Source of the DNA: Caldifarciminota bacterium
GTDB lineage: Bacteria; Hydrothermota; Tepidihabitantia; Tepidihabitantales; CAIPLT01
Assembly (NCBI GenBank): GCA_903865935.1
Contig: CAIPLT010000009.1
Span: 1-64,000, forward strand
DNA: 64,000 nucleotides
Direction: 5' to 3'
The notes under the pieces were generated by a model. That model worked only from the letters and a program-made list of their open reading frames with translations. It searched no databases and was not told the DNA's origin. The translations under genes and the position numbers were made by a program. The first letter of the stretch is position 1. Each line of letters begins with the position of its first letter. Shown one piece after another: positions 26,158-34,808 of this stretch.

Positions 26158-26811
26158 TTAAGACGTTTCGTCGACTAAAGTATTGCTGGCGAATAGACTC
26201 AGAAAATCAAAATAACCGTTACCGATATTTTTATTAACCGATTGCCGGGTTAATCCTAAAAGAAACTTTAAGCTTTGGATAATTTCATCAAGGTTGATTT
26301 TGCGTAATTTGACTTCATTGGTTTTTGGCACCATTGATGGTTGTAGATTAGACGTCGGATTGATGTGTCGATGCTGATTAATAATAGTTTCAATATTGTC
26401 GATAACCGATTGGATGCGGTAGTTGGATGATTTGTATTCATAAATGATACCGCGAGTTTCGGTTTCATAGGTTTTTATCAGATTTTCGAGCGCTTCTTTA
26501 ATTTCAATGTCTTTCAAATCAGTGTAACGAGTCTTTTTTATCTGCAGCATTGCGTATTCGATGTTATGGATGATATCAAAATGAGACTGCCAGAAGTCAA
26601 TTTGGGCTGGAGTAATCGGCAGTTTATCAATCCAGTGATGTTTAGCACTAATTATATATTGGCAATCATCCGGGCAATTTATCTCTTTTTTCCGTTTTGT
26701 GCCGCAGCATTGTGAGCAGATAAAGGTATTAGTTGCTTTGCATTTACGTTTGGCGCGTGGTTTTTGACAAGCCCAGCACCTATTAATATTATTATCCTGG
26801 CTATTTAGCAT
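26158..26811 (-). CDS. Hypothetical protein with N-terminal cysteine-rich zinc-ribbon-like domain
   Basis: The 217-residue protein begins with a Cys cluster (about 12-50): CWAC, a single Cys in KRKCKA, CSQCCGTKRKKEINC and PDDC, a pattern I associate with uncharacterised proteobacterial/FCB proteins that probably bind two zinc ions. The remainder is helical (ALENLIKTYETETRGIIYEY) without a recognised domain. No Shine-Dalgarno site is seen at the ATG. It lies between the DUF2721 gene and the Omp85 gene on the same strand. Function is unknown. Confidence 0.75.
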   Translation of the reverse strand: MLNSQDNNINRCWACQKPRAKRKCKATNTFICSQCCGTKRKKEINCPDDCQYIISAKHHWIDKLPITPAQIDFWQSHFDIIHNIEYAMLQIKKTRYTDLKDIEIKEALENLIKTYETETRGIIYEYKSSNYRIQSVIDNIETIINQHRHINPTSNLQPSMVPKTNEVKLRKINLDEIIQSLKFLLGLTRQSVNKNIGNGYFDFLSLFASNTLVDETS

Positions 26812-26885
26812 TTTATTTTAAAAAATGTGCTGGACAAGCCAGTAATTTGTAATCGATTTTTGGTGATTGCCGAGATTACTTTGCG

Positions 26886-27347
26886 TCAATCGGCAGGACC
26901 TTTTTTAATCAAGTCAGCGGTTTCTTTGATTTCTTCAATGATTGTGGTATGGGAAATTCGGATTTCCCAGTAAGCGTAAAGAACGCCTAATAGCAGACAA
27001 ACCATACCAATAATAAAAAACAACAAGGTCAGGTGCCCGCCCAATTTTTGGAAGAATGAGTATACGCCGATGCCAAAGGAGGTTAAGACAAATAAGAAAA
27101 TTGATAAAAACAGCGCCGCGGTCGAGCGTTTTAAGAGCAAGGCACGGTGAACAAGCATTGCGATCTGATGTTCGATTGACAATAGACGGGCAGGGGTTTC
27201 TTTACCTTCAGTTTCGCGCAGTTCGGCATTGAGTATCCGAATCCGGTCAATTATCCGACCGAGTTTATTGATTATCGATAACAATAATAATCCGCAAGCG
27301 GAAATCATCACCGCTGGAGTGATCATGGTTTGAATTAATTGTTGCAT
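26886..27347 (-). CDS. DUF2721 family membrane protein
   Basis: The 153-residue protein has three hydrophobic helices (about 10-28, 78-100, 107-127). The spacing and the segments TPAVMISACGLLLLSIINKLGRIIDRIR and VHRALLLKRSTAALFLSI match DUF2721, a small inner-membrane family of unknown function. It follows the hydrogenase large subunit by 31 nt on the same strand and may be co-transcribed, but the family is not known to be a hydrogenase partner. Confidence 0.85.
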   Translation of the reverse strand: MQQLIQTMITPAVMISACGLLLLSIINKLGRIIDRIRILNAELRETEGKETPARLLSIEHQIAMLVHRALLLKRSTAALFLSIFLFVLTSFGIGVYSFFQKLGGHLTLLFFIIGMVCLLLGVLYAYWEIRISHTTIIEEIKETADLIKKGPAD

Positions 27348-27378
27348 AAGAATCAGTTAATTGGTTTAAATCTTATTA

Positions 27379-28686
27379 TTAATCGAGATTAACAACGTGA
27401 ACCGAGCAAGAGATACAAGGGTCATATGCCCGAACAACCATTTCTAAAGTTAAATCCATATCTTTCTTACCCTGGGTAGAGTCCATCGCCGACTTTAACA
27501 AATTCTCAGCGGCAACTCTAATATGAGTTTCCATCGCATCAAGGTTTTGGGTGGTTGGTATAATCATATTAGCACCAGATACCAACCCACGGCTAACCTC
27601 GTAATAGTGATAAAGGGTTCCCCGGGGAGCTTCAACCGCGCCAACATTTTTTCCAGTCCCGCCGCCTGGTTTTTGAATCTTACTGTCGGTCACAATCTTA
27701 TCGTAGTTTTTCAAAATCTGGTCAATCAATAGCGGGGTTTGTTCAACACAGAACAGAATTTCAATTACCTGGGCTAAATTGGTGTATAAAGGATTGCGTA
27801 TCCAGCTTAAACTGTAGCAGCGTTTGAATGCTTCGGCTGCTTTGCCATGCAGTCTTTCACCCAACAAATTCATTCTGGCTAATGCGCCTACGACAAATGG
27901 CTTATCATTATAACTGCAGCGTTTGGCATTAGAATGGTCAACCACCCGTTCATTGGTCAGTTTCAAATAATCTTCGATTGGCGCTTCCTGTCCGGTCGAT
28001 ATCAAAACCGAATTACCGACAAACCCATATTTCTCGGTTGGCGGTTTCAAGCACATAAAGGTCATGCCCTCTTCCATTGAGGTTGGATAATGGAGATTAC
28101 GGAATAGTTCAACTGTCTCTTCGGCATCGGGCAATAGAGCCAATGCCTGGTTTTTGATATCTAATAACTGCTGTTTTGATGGAGTTACGCCAAATCCGCC
28201 GACTGCCGCGTTCTCACCATGGGTCCAGCGGGCAGTGGTGATTTCCATAATACTGTTGCCAAACTTCTTTAATCGTAAGGCCCGGAGCACGGCTGGCGCA
28301 TATTTATCAACCATTGCGACCGCATTGGGATAACCAAGAAAATCGGGCAGGGCTAAAAGGTAAGCGTGTAAGGAATTACTTTCAATCATTTCACCATAAT
28401 GCATCAAAGTTCTTAATGCGTTGGTTGCCTTGGTTTCTTTGATTTCCAAGGCGCGTTCCAATGCCCGGATTGCAGCATAACGATGGGAAACCGAGCAGAT
28501 TGCGCAGATTCTCGGCACAATATTTACAACTTCCGAAGGGGTTTTACCGACAACCAGAGTTTCAAATAATCTCGGTCCTTCAGGAATATTTAACAGGACT
28601 TTTTGGACTTTATTCTTGGCAATCTGAACCGTGATATTGCCATGTCCTTCAACACGGGCTAAAGTCGGTATTCTTATCTCTTTCAT
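27379..28686 (-). CDS. [NiFe]-hydrogenase large (alpha) subunit, group 3b sulfhydrogenase type
   Basis: The 435-residue large subunit has RVEGHGNITVQI near the N-terminus, the N-terminal nickel ligands in RICAICSVSHRYAAIRALE (about 62-80) and the C-terminal pair in DPCISCSVH. Five residues (VVNLD) remain after the terminal His, so it needs endopeptidase maturation. With the delta, gamma and beta subunits encoded upstream it forms a cytoplasmic heterotetramer coupling H2 to NAD(P)(H), and in archaeal homologues also sulfur reduction. Its ATG overlaps the delta gene stop by 4 nt. No maturation (hyp) genes are in the window. Confidence 0.93.
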   Translation of the reverse strand: MKEIRIPTLARVEGHGNITVQIAKNKVQKVLLNIPEGPRLFETLVVGKTPSEVVNIVPRICAICSVSHRYAAIRALERALEIKETKATNALRTLMHYGEMIESNSLHAYLLALPDFLGYPNAVAMVDKYAPAVLRALRLKKFGNSIMEITTARWTHGENAAVGGFGVTPSKQQLLDIKNQALALLPDAEETVELFRNLHYPTSMEEGMTFMCLKPPTEKYGFVGNSVLISTGQEAPIEDYLKLTNERVVDHSNAKRCSYNDKPFVVGALARMNLLGERLHGKAAEAFKRCYSLSWIRNPLYTNLAQVIEILFCVEQTPLLIDQILKNYDKIVTDSKIQKPGGGTGKNVGAVEAPRGTLYHYYEVSRGLVSGANMIIPTTQNLDAMETHIRVAAENLLKSAMDSTQGKKDMDLTLEMVVRAYDPCISCSVHVVNLD

Positions 28687-29465
28687 TTTTTAACTTTCTT
28701 CCACATGGTTTTAAATTTATTGACAAACTTAACACCGCCGAACATTCTCAATTTCCGCTCGATTTCCGGGAAACTGAACCCTTTTTCTTTTAAAAGGTTA
28801 AACTCGGATGTTAAGTTTCCTTCATCGGCCGGGCCAAAACAACCGACACACGGCAGATTAACCGACGGGCATCGGGCATTGCAACCAGTTGCGGTGACCG
28901 GACCCAAACACATAATATTCTTTAATAATAAACATTCATTTTCGCGCCATTTGCACTCAAGACATACTGGCGTCTTGGGTATATCGACCGGCAGTCCGCG
29001 TAATAATCTAGCGTAGTTATACAAAAACTGATTGGCATCAATCGGGCAGCCGGGCAGATAATAATCAACCGGCACAAATGCATCAACCGGTCTTGATTCA
29101 AATGGCTTAGTGATAGTCGGTGGTTTTGTGCCGTAGACTTTTTTGAATCGGGCGGACCAAGTGTTTTTTTCATATTCCATTGCCTGCACTCCGCCGTAAC
29201 AAGAACAGACACCGAGACAGACGATTTTCTTGGTGCGCGCTCTTAATTCTTTGACAAACTCTTCCTGTTCATCGGTTGTAACCGAGCCGTCAATAAATGC
29301 GATATCTAAATCCTTTTCAATGTTGGCGCTATTTGCCATAAGAAACGAAACTATATTCGCACCGTTAAAGATATCGAGTATCTGGTCTTCGCAGTTAAGA
29401 ATGGTTAAAAGGCATCCGGAACAACCGGACAAATTATAAAATCCCGCTTTTGGTTTTTCTGGCAT
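28683..29465 (-). CDS. [NiFe]-hydrogenase small (delta) subunit
   Basis: The 260-residue iron-sulfur subunit of the NADH-dehydrogenase 20-kDa/hydrogenase small-subunit family carries the proximal-cluster cysteines in GFYNLSGCSGCLLTILNCEDQ, VCSCYGG and LPGCPI, and a C-terminal cluster-rich part (CLECKWRENECLL, CNARCPSVNLPCVGCFG), consistent with three [4Fe-4S] clusters. It relays electrons between the NiFe site and the FAD subunit. It starts 1 nt after the gamma subunit stop. Confidence 0.93.
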   Translation of the reverse strand: MPEKPKAGFYNLSGCSGCLLTILNCEDQILDIFNGANIVSFLMANSANIEKDLDIAFIDGSVTTDEQEEFVKELRARTKKIVCLGVCSCYGGVQAMEYEKNTWSARFKKVYGTKPPTITKPFESRPVDAFVPVDYYLPGCPIDANQFLYNYARLLRGLPVDIPKTPVCLECKWRENECLLLKNIMCLGPVTATGCNARCPSVNLPCVGCFGPADEGNLTSEFNLLKEKGFSFPEIERKLRMFGGVKFVNKFKTMWKKVKK

Positions 29466-29466
29466 A

Positions 29467-30303
29467 TTAGATTAAATCCTTCATATGTAAGACATCCCAG
29501 TGAGAAAATACTGGTCCGTCCATACAAGTATAGATTGAACCAATCACGCAATGTCCGCACTTGCCAACACCGCAGTGCATTCTGCGTTCCAGAGTCATTA
29601 ATATCTGATGTTTGGGTATGCCAAGTTTAAGTAACTCGTCAATGACAAATTTATACATCACTGGCGGTCCACACACGGTCGCATAAGTATTATTAGGGTT
29701 TATACCTTTTAAATGCTTAAATAAAGTGGTAACTACGCCGACATTTTCTGTCCATTTTCCGGTGTCATCTTTATCAACGGATAACAGGCAGTTCAGGTCG
29801 TCTCTTCCTTTTAACTCTAAAAACTCATTTAAAAAGAGCATCTCATTGGGCCTTCGTGCACCATACAGGAAATAAATCTTGCCAAACCGGTCGCGGTTAT
29901 CCAGGGTATAAAGCAAGAGTGAACGCAAGGGAACCGCGCCTAACCCGCCAACCACGATAATCAAATCCTTCTTTTCAAATTTAGATATCGGAAATCCATT
30001 GCCATATGGCCCACGAACACCGATTATCTCATTCTCTTTAAGCTTGAATAACTGTTCGGTCAAAACACCGACATTTCTGATACCAAATTCAATTAGTCCG
30101 GGTCGGGATGGGGTAGAGGATATTGAAAACGGCGCTTCGCCAATACCAGGAAGAGAGACAATCATAAACTGACCGGGCAAATAATCCAGACTCAAAGCAC
30201 GGTCCATTGCTAATGGTCGTACCTGAAAAAACCTCACATCGCTGATAAGATTGAAGCGTCTAACAATGCGCATCGGTTCCGGAAGATAAACATTCGTTGC
30301 CAT
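29467..30303 (-). CDS. Hydrogenase gamma subunit (FAD/NAD(P)-binding reductase)
   Basis: The 278-residue ferredoxin-NADP reductase-type flavoprotein has an FAD domain (about 20-100; LPGQFMIVSLPGIGEAPFSISS), an NAD(P) domain (about 105-230; IVVGGLGAVPLRSL, YATVCGPPVMYKF) and a C-terminal [2Fe-2S] motif with four cysteines (RRMHCGVGKCGHCVIG, then YTC). By homology with P. furiosus HydG it exchanges electrons with NAD(P)H. It is tightly packed between beta (2-nt gap) and delta (1-nt gap). Confidence 0.92.
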   Translation of the reverse strand: MATNVYLPEPMRIVRRFNLISDVRFFQVRPLAMDRALSLDYLPGQFMIVSLPGIGEAPFSISSTPSRPGLIEFGIRNVGVLTEQLFKLKENEIIGVRGPYGNGFPISKFEKKDLIIVVGGLGAVPLRSLLLYTLDNRDRFGKIYFLYGARRPNEMLFLNEFLELKGRDDLNCLLSVDKDDTGKWTENVGVVTTLFKHLKGINPNNTYATVCGPPVMYKFVIDELLKLGIPKHQILMTLERRMHCGVGKCGHCVIGSIYTCMDGPVFSHWDVLHMKDLI

Positions 30304-30305
30304 TA

Positions 30306-31319
30306 TTAAACTCCTTTTAAAGCGGTAACTACGGTTTTTATATTAATATCAACCGGACAGGTATCAATACAACGACCGCATCCAACACAGGCCGGTTTAC
30401 CGAATTCAGTAATAAATGCCTTCAGTTTATGCGTGTACCACAGTTTAACTCGTTCCGCACGGTTTTCCCGGAAATTATGACCGCCGGCAACTACCGCAAA
30501 TGGTTTGAACATGCAGGAATCCCAATGCCGCTGACGTTCACCCGAGTTACCGACTGGTTTTAACTGGTCACGGACATTGTAACATGGACAGGTCGGACAG
30601 ACCATTGAACAGGCGCCGCAGGATAAATCTTTATCACCAAACTTTTTCCAGATCGGGCTGTTATAGTTTAACTCCATAATATCCGGCATCCCGGTCATAT
30701 CGAGCTTTAATTTATATTGACTGTCCCGCCAGCTGCGCCATTTCATATATTCGTGTAAATCTCTTTCCTTGATATCTTCTTCAAACAGGTCGAGCCGCAA
30801 GCGGACTAAATCATCACCTAAAGATGAACCGACCCACACCAAGTAAAAATCCTGCAGTTCATTAAATGCTAAGTCAAAACCGGATTCGACAAAATGGGTA
30901 CCGGTCGATTTGGCAAAGCATTTTTCGTCAGGAACACACGATAACCCTAAGATTGCCGTGTTCTTTCTTCGCTCCTGGTAATAGGGGTCAGGGAATCGTT
31001 CTAAAAAGAACTTATCCAGAATTAATAACCCGTGAATTTCGCACGGGTGGACACCGAAAATTACCCGTCGCGGAATTTTTTCCAGCTCGGGTTTATAAGT
31101 ATAACCCTCAAAAGAAAAAGTATTGAATTTGGGCGGGACCAAGAACTTTTTAACCGGCAGAATGGTCCGAAGCATGCGCAGGTCGAGTTTGTCCAGGTCG
31201 TCTAATTGTCCATAAATATACTTTTCGTCTTTACGCACCGGTCCATAAATCTCACCAAAAACGCGTAAAGATTCAAGATAACTGTTTAGGTTTCTTTTTT
31301 GCAGTTTTAATACTTTCAT
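30306..31319 (-). CDS. Hydrogenase beta subunit (4Fe-4S dicluster)
   Basis: The 337-residue protein is similar to sulfhydrogenase beta subunits. A long N-terminal part contains IFGVHPCEIHGLLILDKFF and LGLSCVPDEKCF, followed by cluster motifs DLSCGACSMVCPTCPC (about 235-250) and ACVGCGRCIDTCPVDI (about 310-325). It passes electrons between the flavin subunit and external acceptors. An in-frame TTG at 31340 overlaps the -10 region, so the ATG at 31319 is the credible start, 12 nt after TATCAT, giving an almost leaderless operon mRNA. First gene of the hydrogenase operon. Confidence 0.92.
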   Translation of the reverse strand: MKVLKLQKRNLNSYLESLRVFGEIYGPVRKDEKYIYGQLDDLDKLDLRMLRTILPVKKFLVPPKFNTFSFEGYTYKPELEKIPRRVIFGVHPCEIHGLLILDKFFLERFPDPYYQERRKNTAILGLSCVPDEKCFAKSTGTHFVESGFDLAFNELQDFYLVWVGSSLGDDLVRLRLDLFEEDIKERDLHEYMKWRSWRDSQYKLKLDMTGMPDIMELNYNSPIWKKFGDKDLSCGACSMVCPTCPCYNVRDQLKPVGNSGERQRHWDSCMFKPFAVVAGGHNFRENRAERVKLWYTHKLKAFITEFGKPACVGCGRCIDTCPVDINIKTVVTALKGV

Positions 31320-31331
31320 ATATGGTCTTTT

Positions 31332-31359
31332 ATGATACAAAAAAAATACAATTTGTCAA
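31332..31359 (-). promoter_or_regulatory. Promoter of the hydrogenase operon, near-leaderless
   Basis: Minus-strand TTGACA (31359-31354), 16-nt spacer, TATCAT (31337-31332), then 12 nt to the ATG at 31319. The expected leader is only about 5 nt. Confidence 0.7.
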
Positions 31360-31490
31360 GAACTCGTGTTGTTCCATTTTCAAAATCGCAAATTCTTATT
31401 GTAAGCTTCTCTCCAGCACTTGTTTGAGGATAGGGAAAATCGGGACGGTTCTTTTAAATTCAAAATTTCTGAGTCACGGGTCAGTTATAC

Positions 31491-31670
31491 CATCTAGGTA
31501 ACCTATTAGGTAATGGAATAGGTAATCTAGTCATCAACCTACCAGATAATCCAGTACATAATCTACTAAGTAACCTACTAGACAATGGGTTAGGTCATAT
31601 ACTAGGTAACCTACCAGACAGGTGAGTAGGTCACATTTCGGGCAACCGAGTAGGTTAAGTAGCTATGTGA
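31491..31670. repeat. Degenerate 12-nt tandem repeat array, 14-15 units
   Basis: From 31491 the sequence divides without any indel into 12-mers such as CTATTAGGTAAT (31503), CTACCAGATAAT (31539), CTACTAAGTAAC (31563), CTACTAGACAAT (31575) and ATACTAGGTAAC (31599); the consensus is CTACTAGGTAAY. By my count position 11 is A in 13 of 15 units and positions 3 and 6 are A in 12 of 15. Junctions often form the short palindrome TAGGT-A-ACCTA. It fills most of the 432-bp spacer between the PorX-like gene and the hydrogenase promoter; the rest (31360-31490 and 31671-31751) shows nothing I can name. No continuous reading frame spans the array. Confidence 0.85.
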
Positions 31671-31751
31671 TTATTCGAAAATGACATAAACCCCAGAATG
31701 ATACATAATTAATTTCCTGTGAGGTTAATATATTCTGCTGTTATTGAAAAT

Positions 31752-33263
31752 TTATTTTGGTTTCAGGATTGCGACGGGCAGTATCATTTCTTCCATCGAG
31801 ATACCGCCGTGCTGGTAAGAGTACTTGTAGGTCTGCTCGTACTCTTTGGGTTTGGTTGGATAGATAAAATAATAGTCATGCTTGGCAATCGCATATCTTA
31901 CACCTAAATGCTCTGCCGGCAACATATAATCTTGCGGGTTATTCAAGAGCACTGCAGTCTTTTCATCAATCTTCAATGCCCCGCCGTGTTTGTATCTTAA
32001 GTTAGCTGAAATTTCTTTACCGCCATAAATCAAGGTCGGTCGGTTGACTTTGATAAAACCATGGTCAGATGTGATTATAATATAAGCATCACGTTTCTTT
32101 AATGCCTTAAGCAGGTTAAATACCGCAGAATTACTGAACCAAAGACGGGTTAAACTTACCAAGCTCTTTTCGTCAGTAACAATTTCATCCAAAAGCCGTT
32201 GTGATTTAATCGAATGAATTAAGAGGTCCAAGAAGTTTAAGATTAATGTTGAAAATTGGGTATCTGTATTTAACAGTACATTGAGCGAGTTATCAATATC
32301 CTCGTTGCGCGAGGTTTTAAGAAATAATGATTTATTGCGAAAATTATGGCGCGCCAGGTTTTCGATTAACAACTCCTGTTCAAAGCGGTTCTGACCAGTA
32401 TCTTCAAATACCCAGTAATTTTTCAATTGCTGATAAATTTCCAAAGGCAAAAGACCTGAGAACAGAGCGTTGCGGGCATAAGGGGTTGCCGAAGGCAGGA
32501 TTGAATAGTAATACTCAGTATCAATTTCATAAAATTCTTTTAGCAGCGGAACCAGGGCAAACCACTGTTCGAGCCGCATTGAATCAAAGACAAGCCAGAA
32601 CACGGGTTTTTCTTTTAGTCGGGGCAGGACAAAGGTCTCAAAAAAGCGGTTGGACATTATCGGACCTTTCTTTTCCTGCACCCAGCGCGGATACATATCT
32701 TCGACATACGCGACAAACTCCTTGTTGCTCTCTTTCTTTTCATCATAAAAACTTTCGGCTAATACCGCATCGCCGAACCGCTCAAACCGAGTCTGCCAGT
32801 TTAAAAGTGTTACATAATAATCAATCCAGTCTTTCCAGCCCTTGATTGTGGTCCGCTTTTGCGCAATCGCGGAGAAATCGCGGTGCAGCCGGTCACCAAT
32901 CAGCGCTTTCTTTTCAATCAGCCGTTTCAGAGCCGATAAAATTTGTGCCGGAGTAAATGGTTTGATAATAAAGTCATCGGCGAGTTTTCCAAAGGCTTGA
33001 TTCATAACCGATTCTTCGGATACTTTGGTGACCATTGCAATTAAAATATTCGGGTCAAATTCTTTGAGGGTTTGTAAGACGGTCAGACCATCCATACCAA
33101 CCATCATCTCATCCAATAAGACCAGGTCAAAGTTTTTTGATTTTGCCAGCTGCAGACCGTCCGGACCATTGGTCGCGGTCTCAACCTCATAACCCTTGTC
33201 TTTCAAAAAATAGACATAAGGTTTAAGTAGGTCAACTTCGTCGTCAATCCAGAGAATTCTCAT
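31752..33263 (-). CDS. porX: PorX-like response regulator with PglZ domain
   Basis: The 503-residue protein has an N-terminal CheY receiver (1-120; ILWIDDEVDLL, phosphoacceptor Asp in LVLLDEMMVGMDG, Lys in FIIKPFTP), a helical linker, and a PglZ domain of the alkaline-phosphatase superfamily (about 210-500) with VFDSMRLEQW, SATPYARNALFSGLLP, ITSDHGF and a C-terminal SYQHGGISMEEMILPVAIL. This is the architecture of PorX, the regulator of T9SS in Porphyromonas, whose PglZ part is a metal-dependent phosphodiesterase. Here it overlaps the histidine kinase gene by 4 nt, and the window is rich in T9SS cargo, so a T9SS role is likely. Confidence 0.9.
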   Translation of the reverse strand: MRILWIDDEVDLLKPYVYFLKDKGYEVETATNGPDGLQLAKSKNFDLVLLDEMMVGMDGLTVLQTLKEFDPNILIAMVTKVSEESVMNQAFGKLADDFIIKPFTPAQILSALKRLIEKKALIGDRLHRDFSAIAQKRTTIKGWKDWIDYYVTLLNWQTRFERFGDAVLAESFYDEKKESNKEFVAYVEDMYPRWVQEKKGPIMSNRFFETFVLPRLKEKPVFWLVFDSMRLEQWFALVPLLKEFYEIDTEYYYSILPSATPYARNALFSGLLPLEIYQQLKNYWVFEDTGQNRFEQELLIENLARHNFRNKSLFLKTSRNEDIDNSLNVLLNTDTQFSTLILNFLDLLIHSIKSQRLLDEIVTDEKSLVSLTRLWFSNSAVFNLLKALKKRDAYIIITSDHGFIKVNRPTLIYGGKEISANLRYKHGGALKIDEKTAVLLNNPQDYMLPAEHLGVRYAIAKHDYYFIYPTKPKEYEQTYKYSYQHGGISMEEMILPVAILKPK

Positions 33264-34459
33264 TTAATATTTGATTTTTGAGATTCGATGGGTAAAAGTA
33301 TCGTAAATATTGTCTTTTCCGGCTGTGATTCAAGCAACAATAATTTACCATTATGGTATTCTTCAATGATTCTTTTAGCTAAGGTCAAGCCAACACCCCA
33401 GCCGTATTTTTTGGTTGAAACACCGGTCTTGAAAATATCTTTTGCTTTATTGGGTTTAATCCCTTCGCCAGTGTCAATCACATCAATCTCCAGATACCGC
33501 TTATCCGGCGAATCTTTAGTTATTACTTCAATCTTGCCTGAGTTTAACCCAATCGCATCAACGCTGTTTTTTAAAAGATTCTCGACCGTCCAGGAAAAGA
33601 GCACATCGTCAATTTTCACAATCGGGTCAGATTCGATTTTCAAGGTAAATTCAATATTTTTTGATGAGCGGCGCTGGACAAATGCGACCGACTGGCTGAC
33701 AATCTCTTTAATTGAATGTTGTTTTAGTTCGGGCGGAAGACCGATACGGCTGAATCGCTCGAGCACTTCTTTCATCCGCGCTAAATCCTGTTCCATCTCT
33801 ACTAAGCTTTGACTGGTTCCTTTTAAGTCAGCGCAATCTTTTAATGTTTCGAGCCAGCCGGCAAAAGATGACATCGGTGTTGCAAGCTGGTGCGCGGTTT
33901 CTTTGGCCAGGGTGTTCCAGATTTGCTCGCGCTCGTGCTTGTGATAGATAATGAGCGCCCAGATTCCGAGAATAATAAATATGACCAGAAAACCGAGCTG
34001 GAAAAACGGATAGGTTCGCAGAGCTTTAGATGAGGACGATATTCCGTAATGGATTGCGCCCAAAATTTTGACTGTATCATTTTCCGCCACGACCAAAGGA
34101 ATCGGCGCGTGTTCAGTGTCTAACCGCTTCATCAGCACTTTGAGGCGGGACGGGCTCGGATTATTTTCGCCAAGATTTTTAAATGAAGTCGGTACGTTTT
34201 CCGCGTTGGTGATTATCACCGGGAAATCAATCTTCTGAATCACTTCCTCAAATATGATATCAAGCTCGGCCGAGGTTTCAGTTGACGGCTCGGTTGCACG
34301 GCGCATATACTGGGCGTAGATGCGCGTGCGGACTTCAGTTTCTTTTTCCAGTTGTTTTATCAGGTATCGGGTATAAAAAACCCAGAATCCGGCTAAAATG
34401 ATTATACCGGCAATAAAATAGAACTGTAAAAAACGGAAGCCAATCCTAATTCTGGGCAT
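33260..34459 (-). CDS. Sensor histidine kinase, probable PorY-like partner of PorX
   Basis: The 399-residue kinase has two transmembrane helices (about 8-30 and 150-170) flanking a ~120-residue extracytoplasmic region, a HisKA segment with the phosphoacceptor in ETAHQLATPMSSFAGWLE (about residue 190) and a HATPase_c domain with the N box (ENLLKNSVDAIG), DTGEGIKPNKAKDIF and a GWGVGLTLAKRIIEEY lid. An in-frame TTG at 34498 is the -35 element itself, so I start at the ATG at 34459. It overlaps the PorX-like gene by 4 nt, which makes it the obvious cognate sensor. Confidence 0.88.
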   Translation of the reverse strand: MPRIRIGFRFLQFYFIAGIIILAGFWVFYTRYLIKQLEKETEVRTRIYAQYMRRATEPSTETSAELDIIFEEVIQKIDFPVIITNAENVPTSFKNLGENNPSPSRLKVLMKRLDTEHAPIPLVVAENDTVKILGAIHYGISSSSKALRTYPFFQLGFLVIFIILGIWALIIYHKHEREQIWNTLAKETAHQLATPMSSFAGWLETLKDCADLKGTSQSLVEMEQDLARMKEVLERFSRIGLPPELKQHSIKEIVSQSVAFVQRRSSKNIEFTLKIESDPIVKIDDVLFSWTVENLLKNSVDAIGLNSGKIEVITKDSPDKRYLEIDVIDTGEGIKPNKAKDIFKTGVSTKKYGWGVGLTLAKRIIEEYHNGKLLLLESQPEKTIFTILLPIESQKSNIK

Positions 34460-34469
34460 CAAGTAGATT

Positions 34470-34498
34470 ATGATAACTTTGAATACTCGACAAGTCAA
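34470..34498 (-). promoter_or_regulatory. Promoter of the kinase-PorX operon, near-leaderless
   Basis: Minus-strand TTGACT (34498-34493), 17-nt spacer, TATCAT (34475-34470), 10 nt before the ATG at 34459. The expected leader is about 3-4 nt. Confidence 0.65.
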
Positions 34499-34606
34499 TA
34501 TAAATATGATTATACAAATTGTAAAGAGATTACTCAGGTTAAAGTGCTGTGTCTGTTTATACTAAAACGGGTCGGAATTTTGAATAAATTAATGTCAATT
34601 TTTTCC

Positions 34607-34634
34607 TTGACATAAGGTGTATTTATTATAAAAT
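34607..34634 (+). promoter_or_regulatory. Promoter of T9SS cargo gene 34809
   Basis: TTGACA (34607-34612), 16-nt spacer, TAAAAT (34629-34634). The leader to the ATG is about 170 nt and ends with a strong AGGAGG. Confidence 0.7.
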
Positions 34635-34808
34635 ATTTTGGGCAAATTAAATGCTAAAATGAAGCATATGTATTGGGTTAATAATTACAATTTATTTTTA
34701 ATGAAACGCGGTAAATTTGACCGATATAAAATAATTCGGTTACAGGATATTTATCGTTAATATGTGGTGTGAAATGAAGGATAAAGGGATAAAGGACAGG
34801 AGGATTAT

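Larger units (their letters stand above)
34460..34808 (+). other. Divergent intergenic region with long leader
   Basis: It holds the kinase promoter on the minus strand and a plus-strand promoter (34607-34634) whose transcript would have a ~170-nt leader before the gene at 34809. In that leader a 33-codon frame (34659-34760) is open but has no Shine-Dalgarno site, so I do not call it a gene. Confidence 0.5.

Noticed and set aside
31491-31670. CRISPR array
   Set aside because: Units are contiguous 12-mers with no spacers, far below CRISPR repeat length, and no cas genes are present.
34659-34760. 33-codon frame in the leader of the 34809 gene
   Set aside because: No Shine-Dalgarno site, and frames this short are expected by chance in AT-rich DNA.
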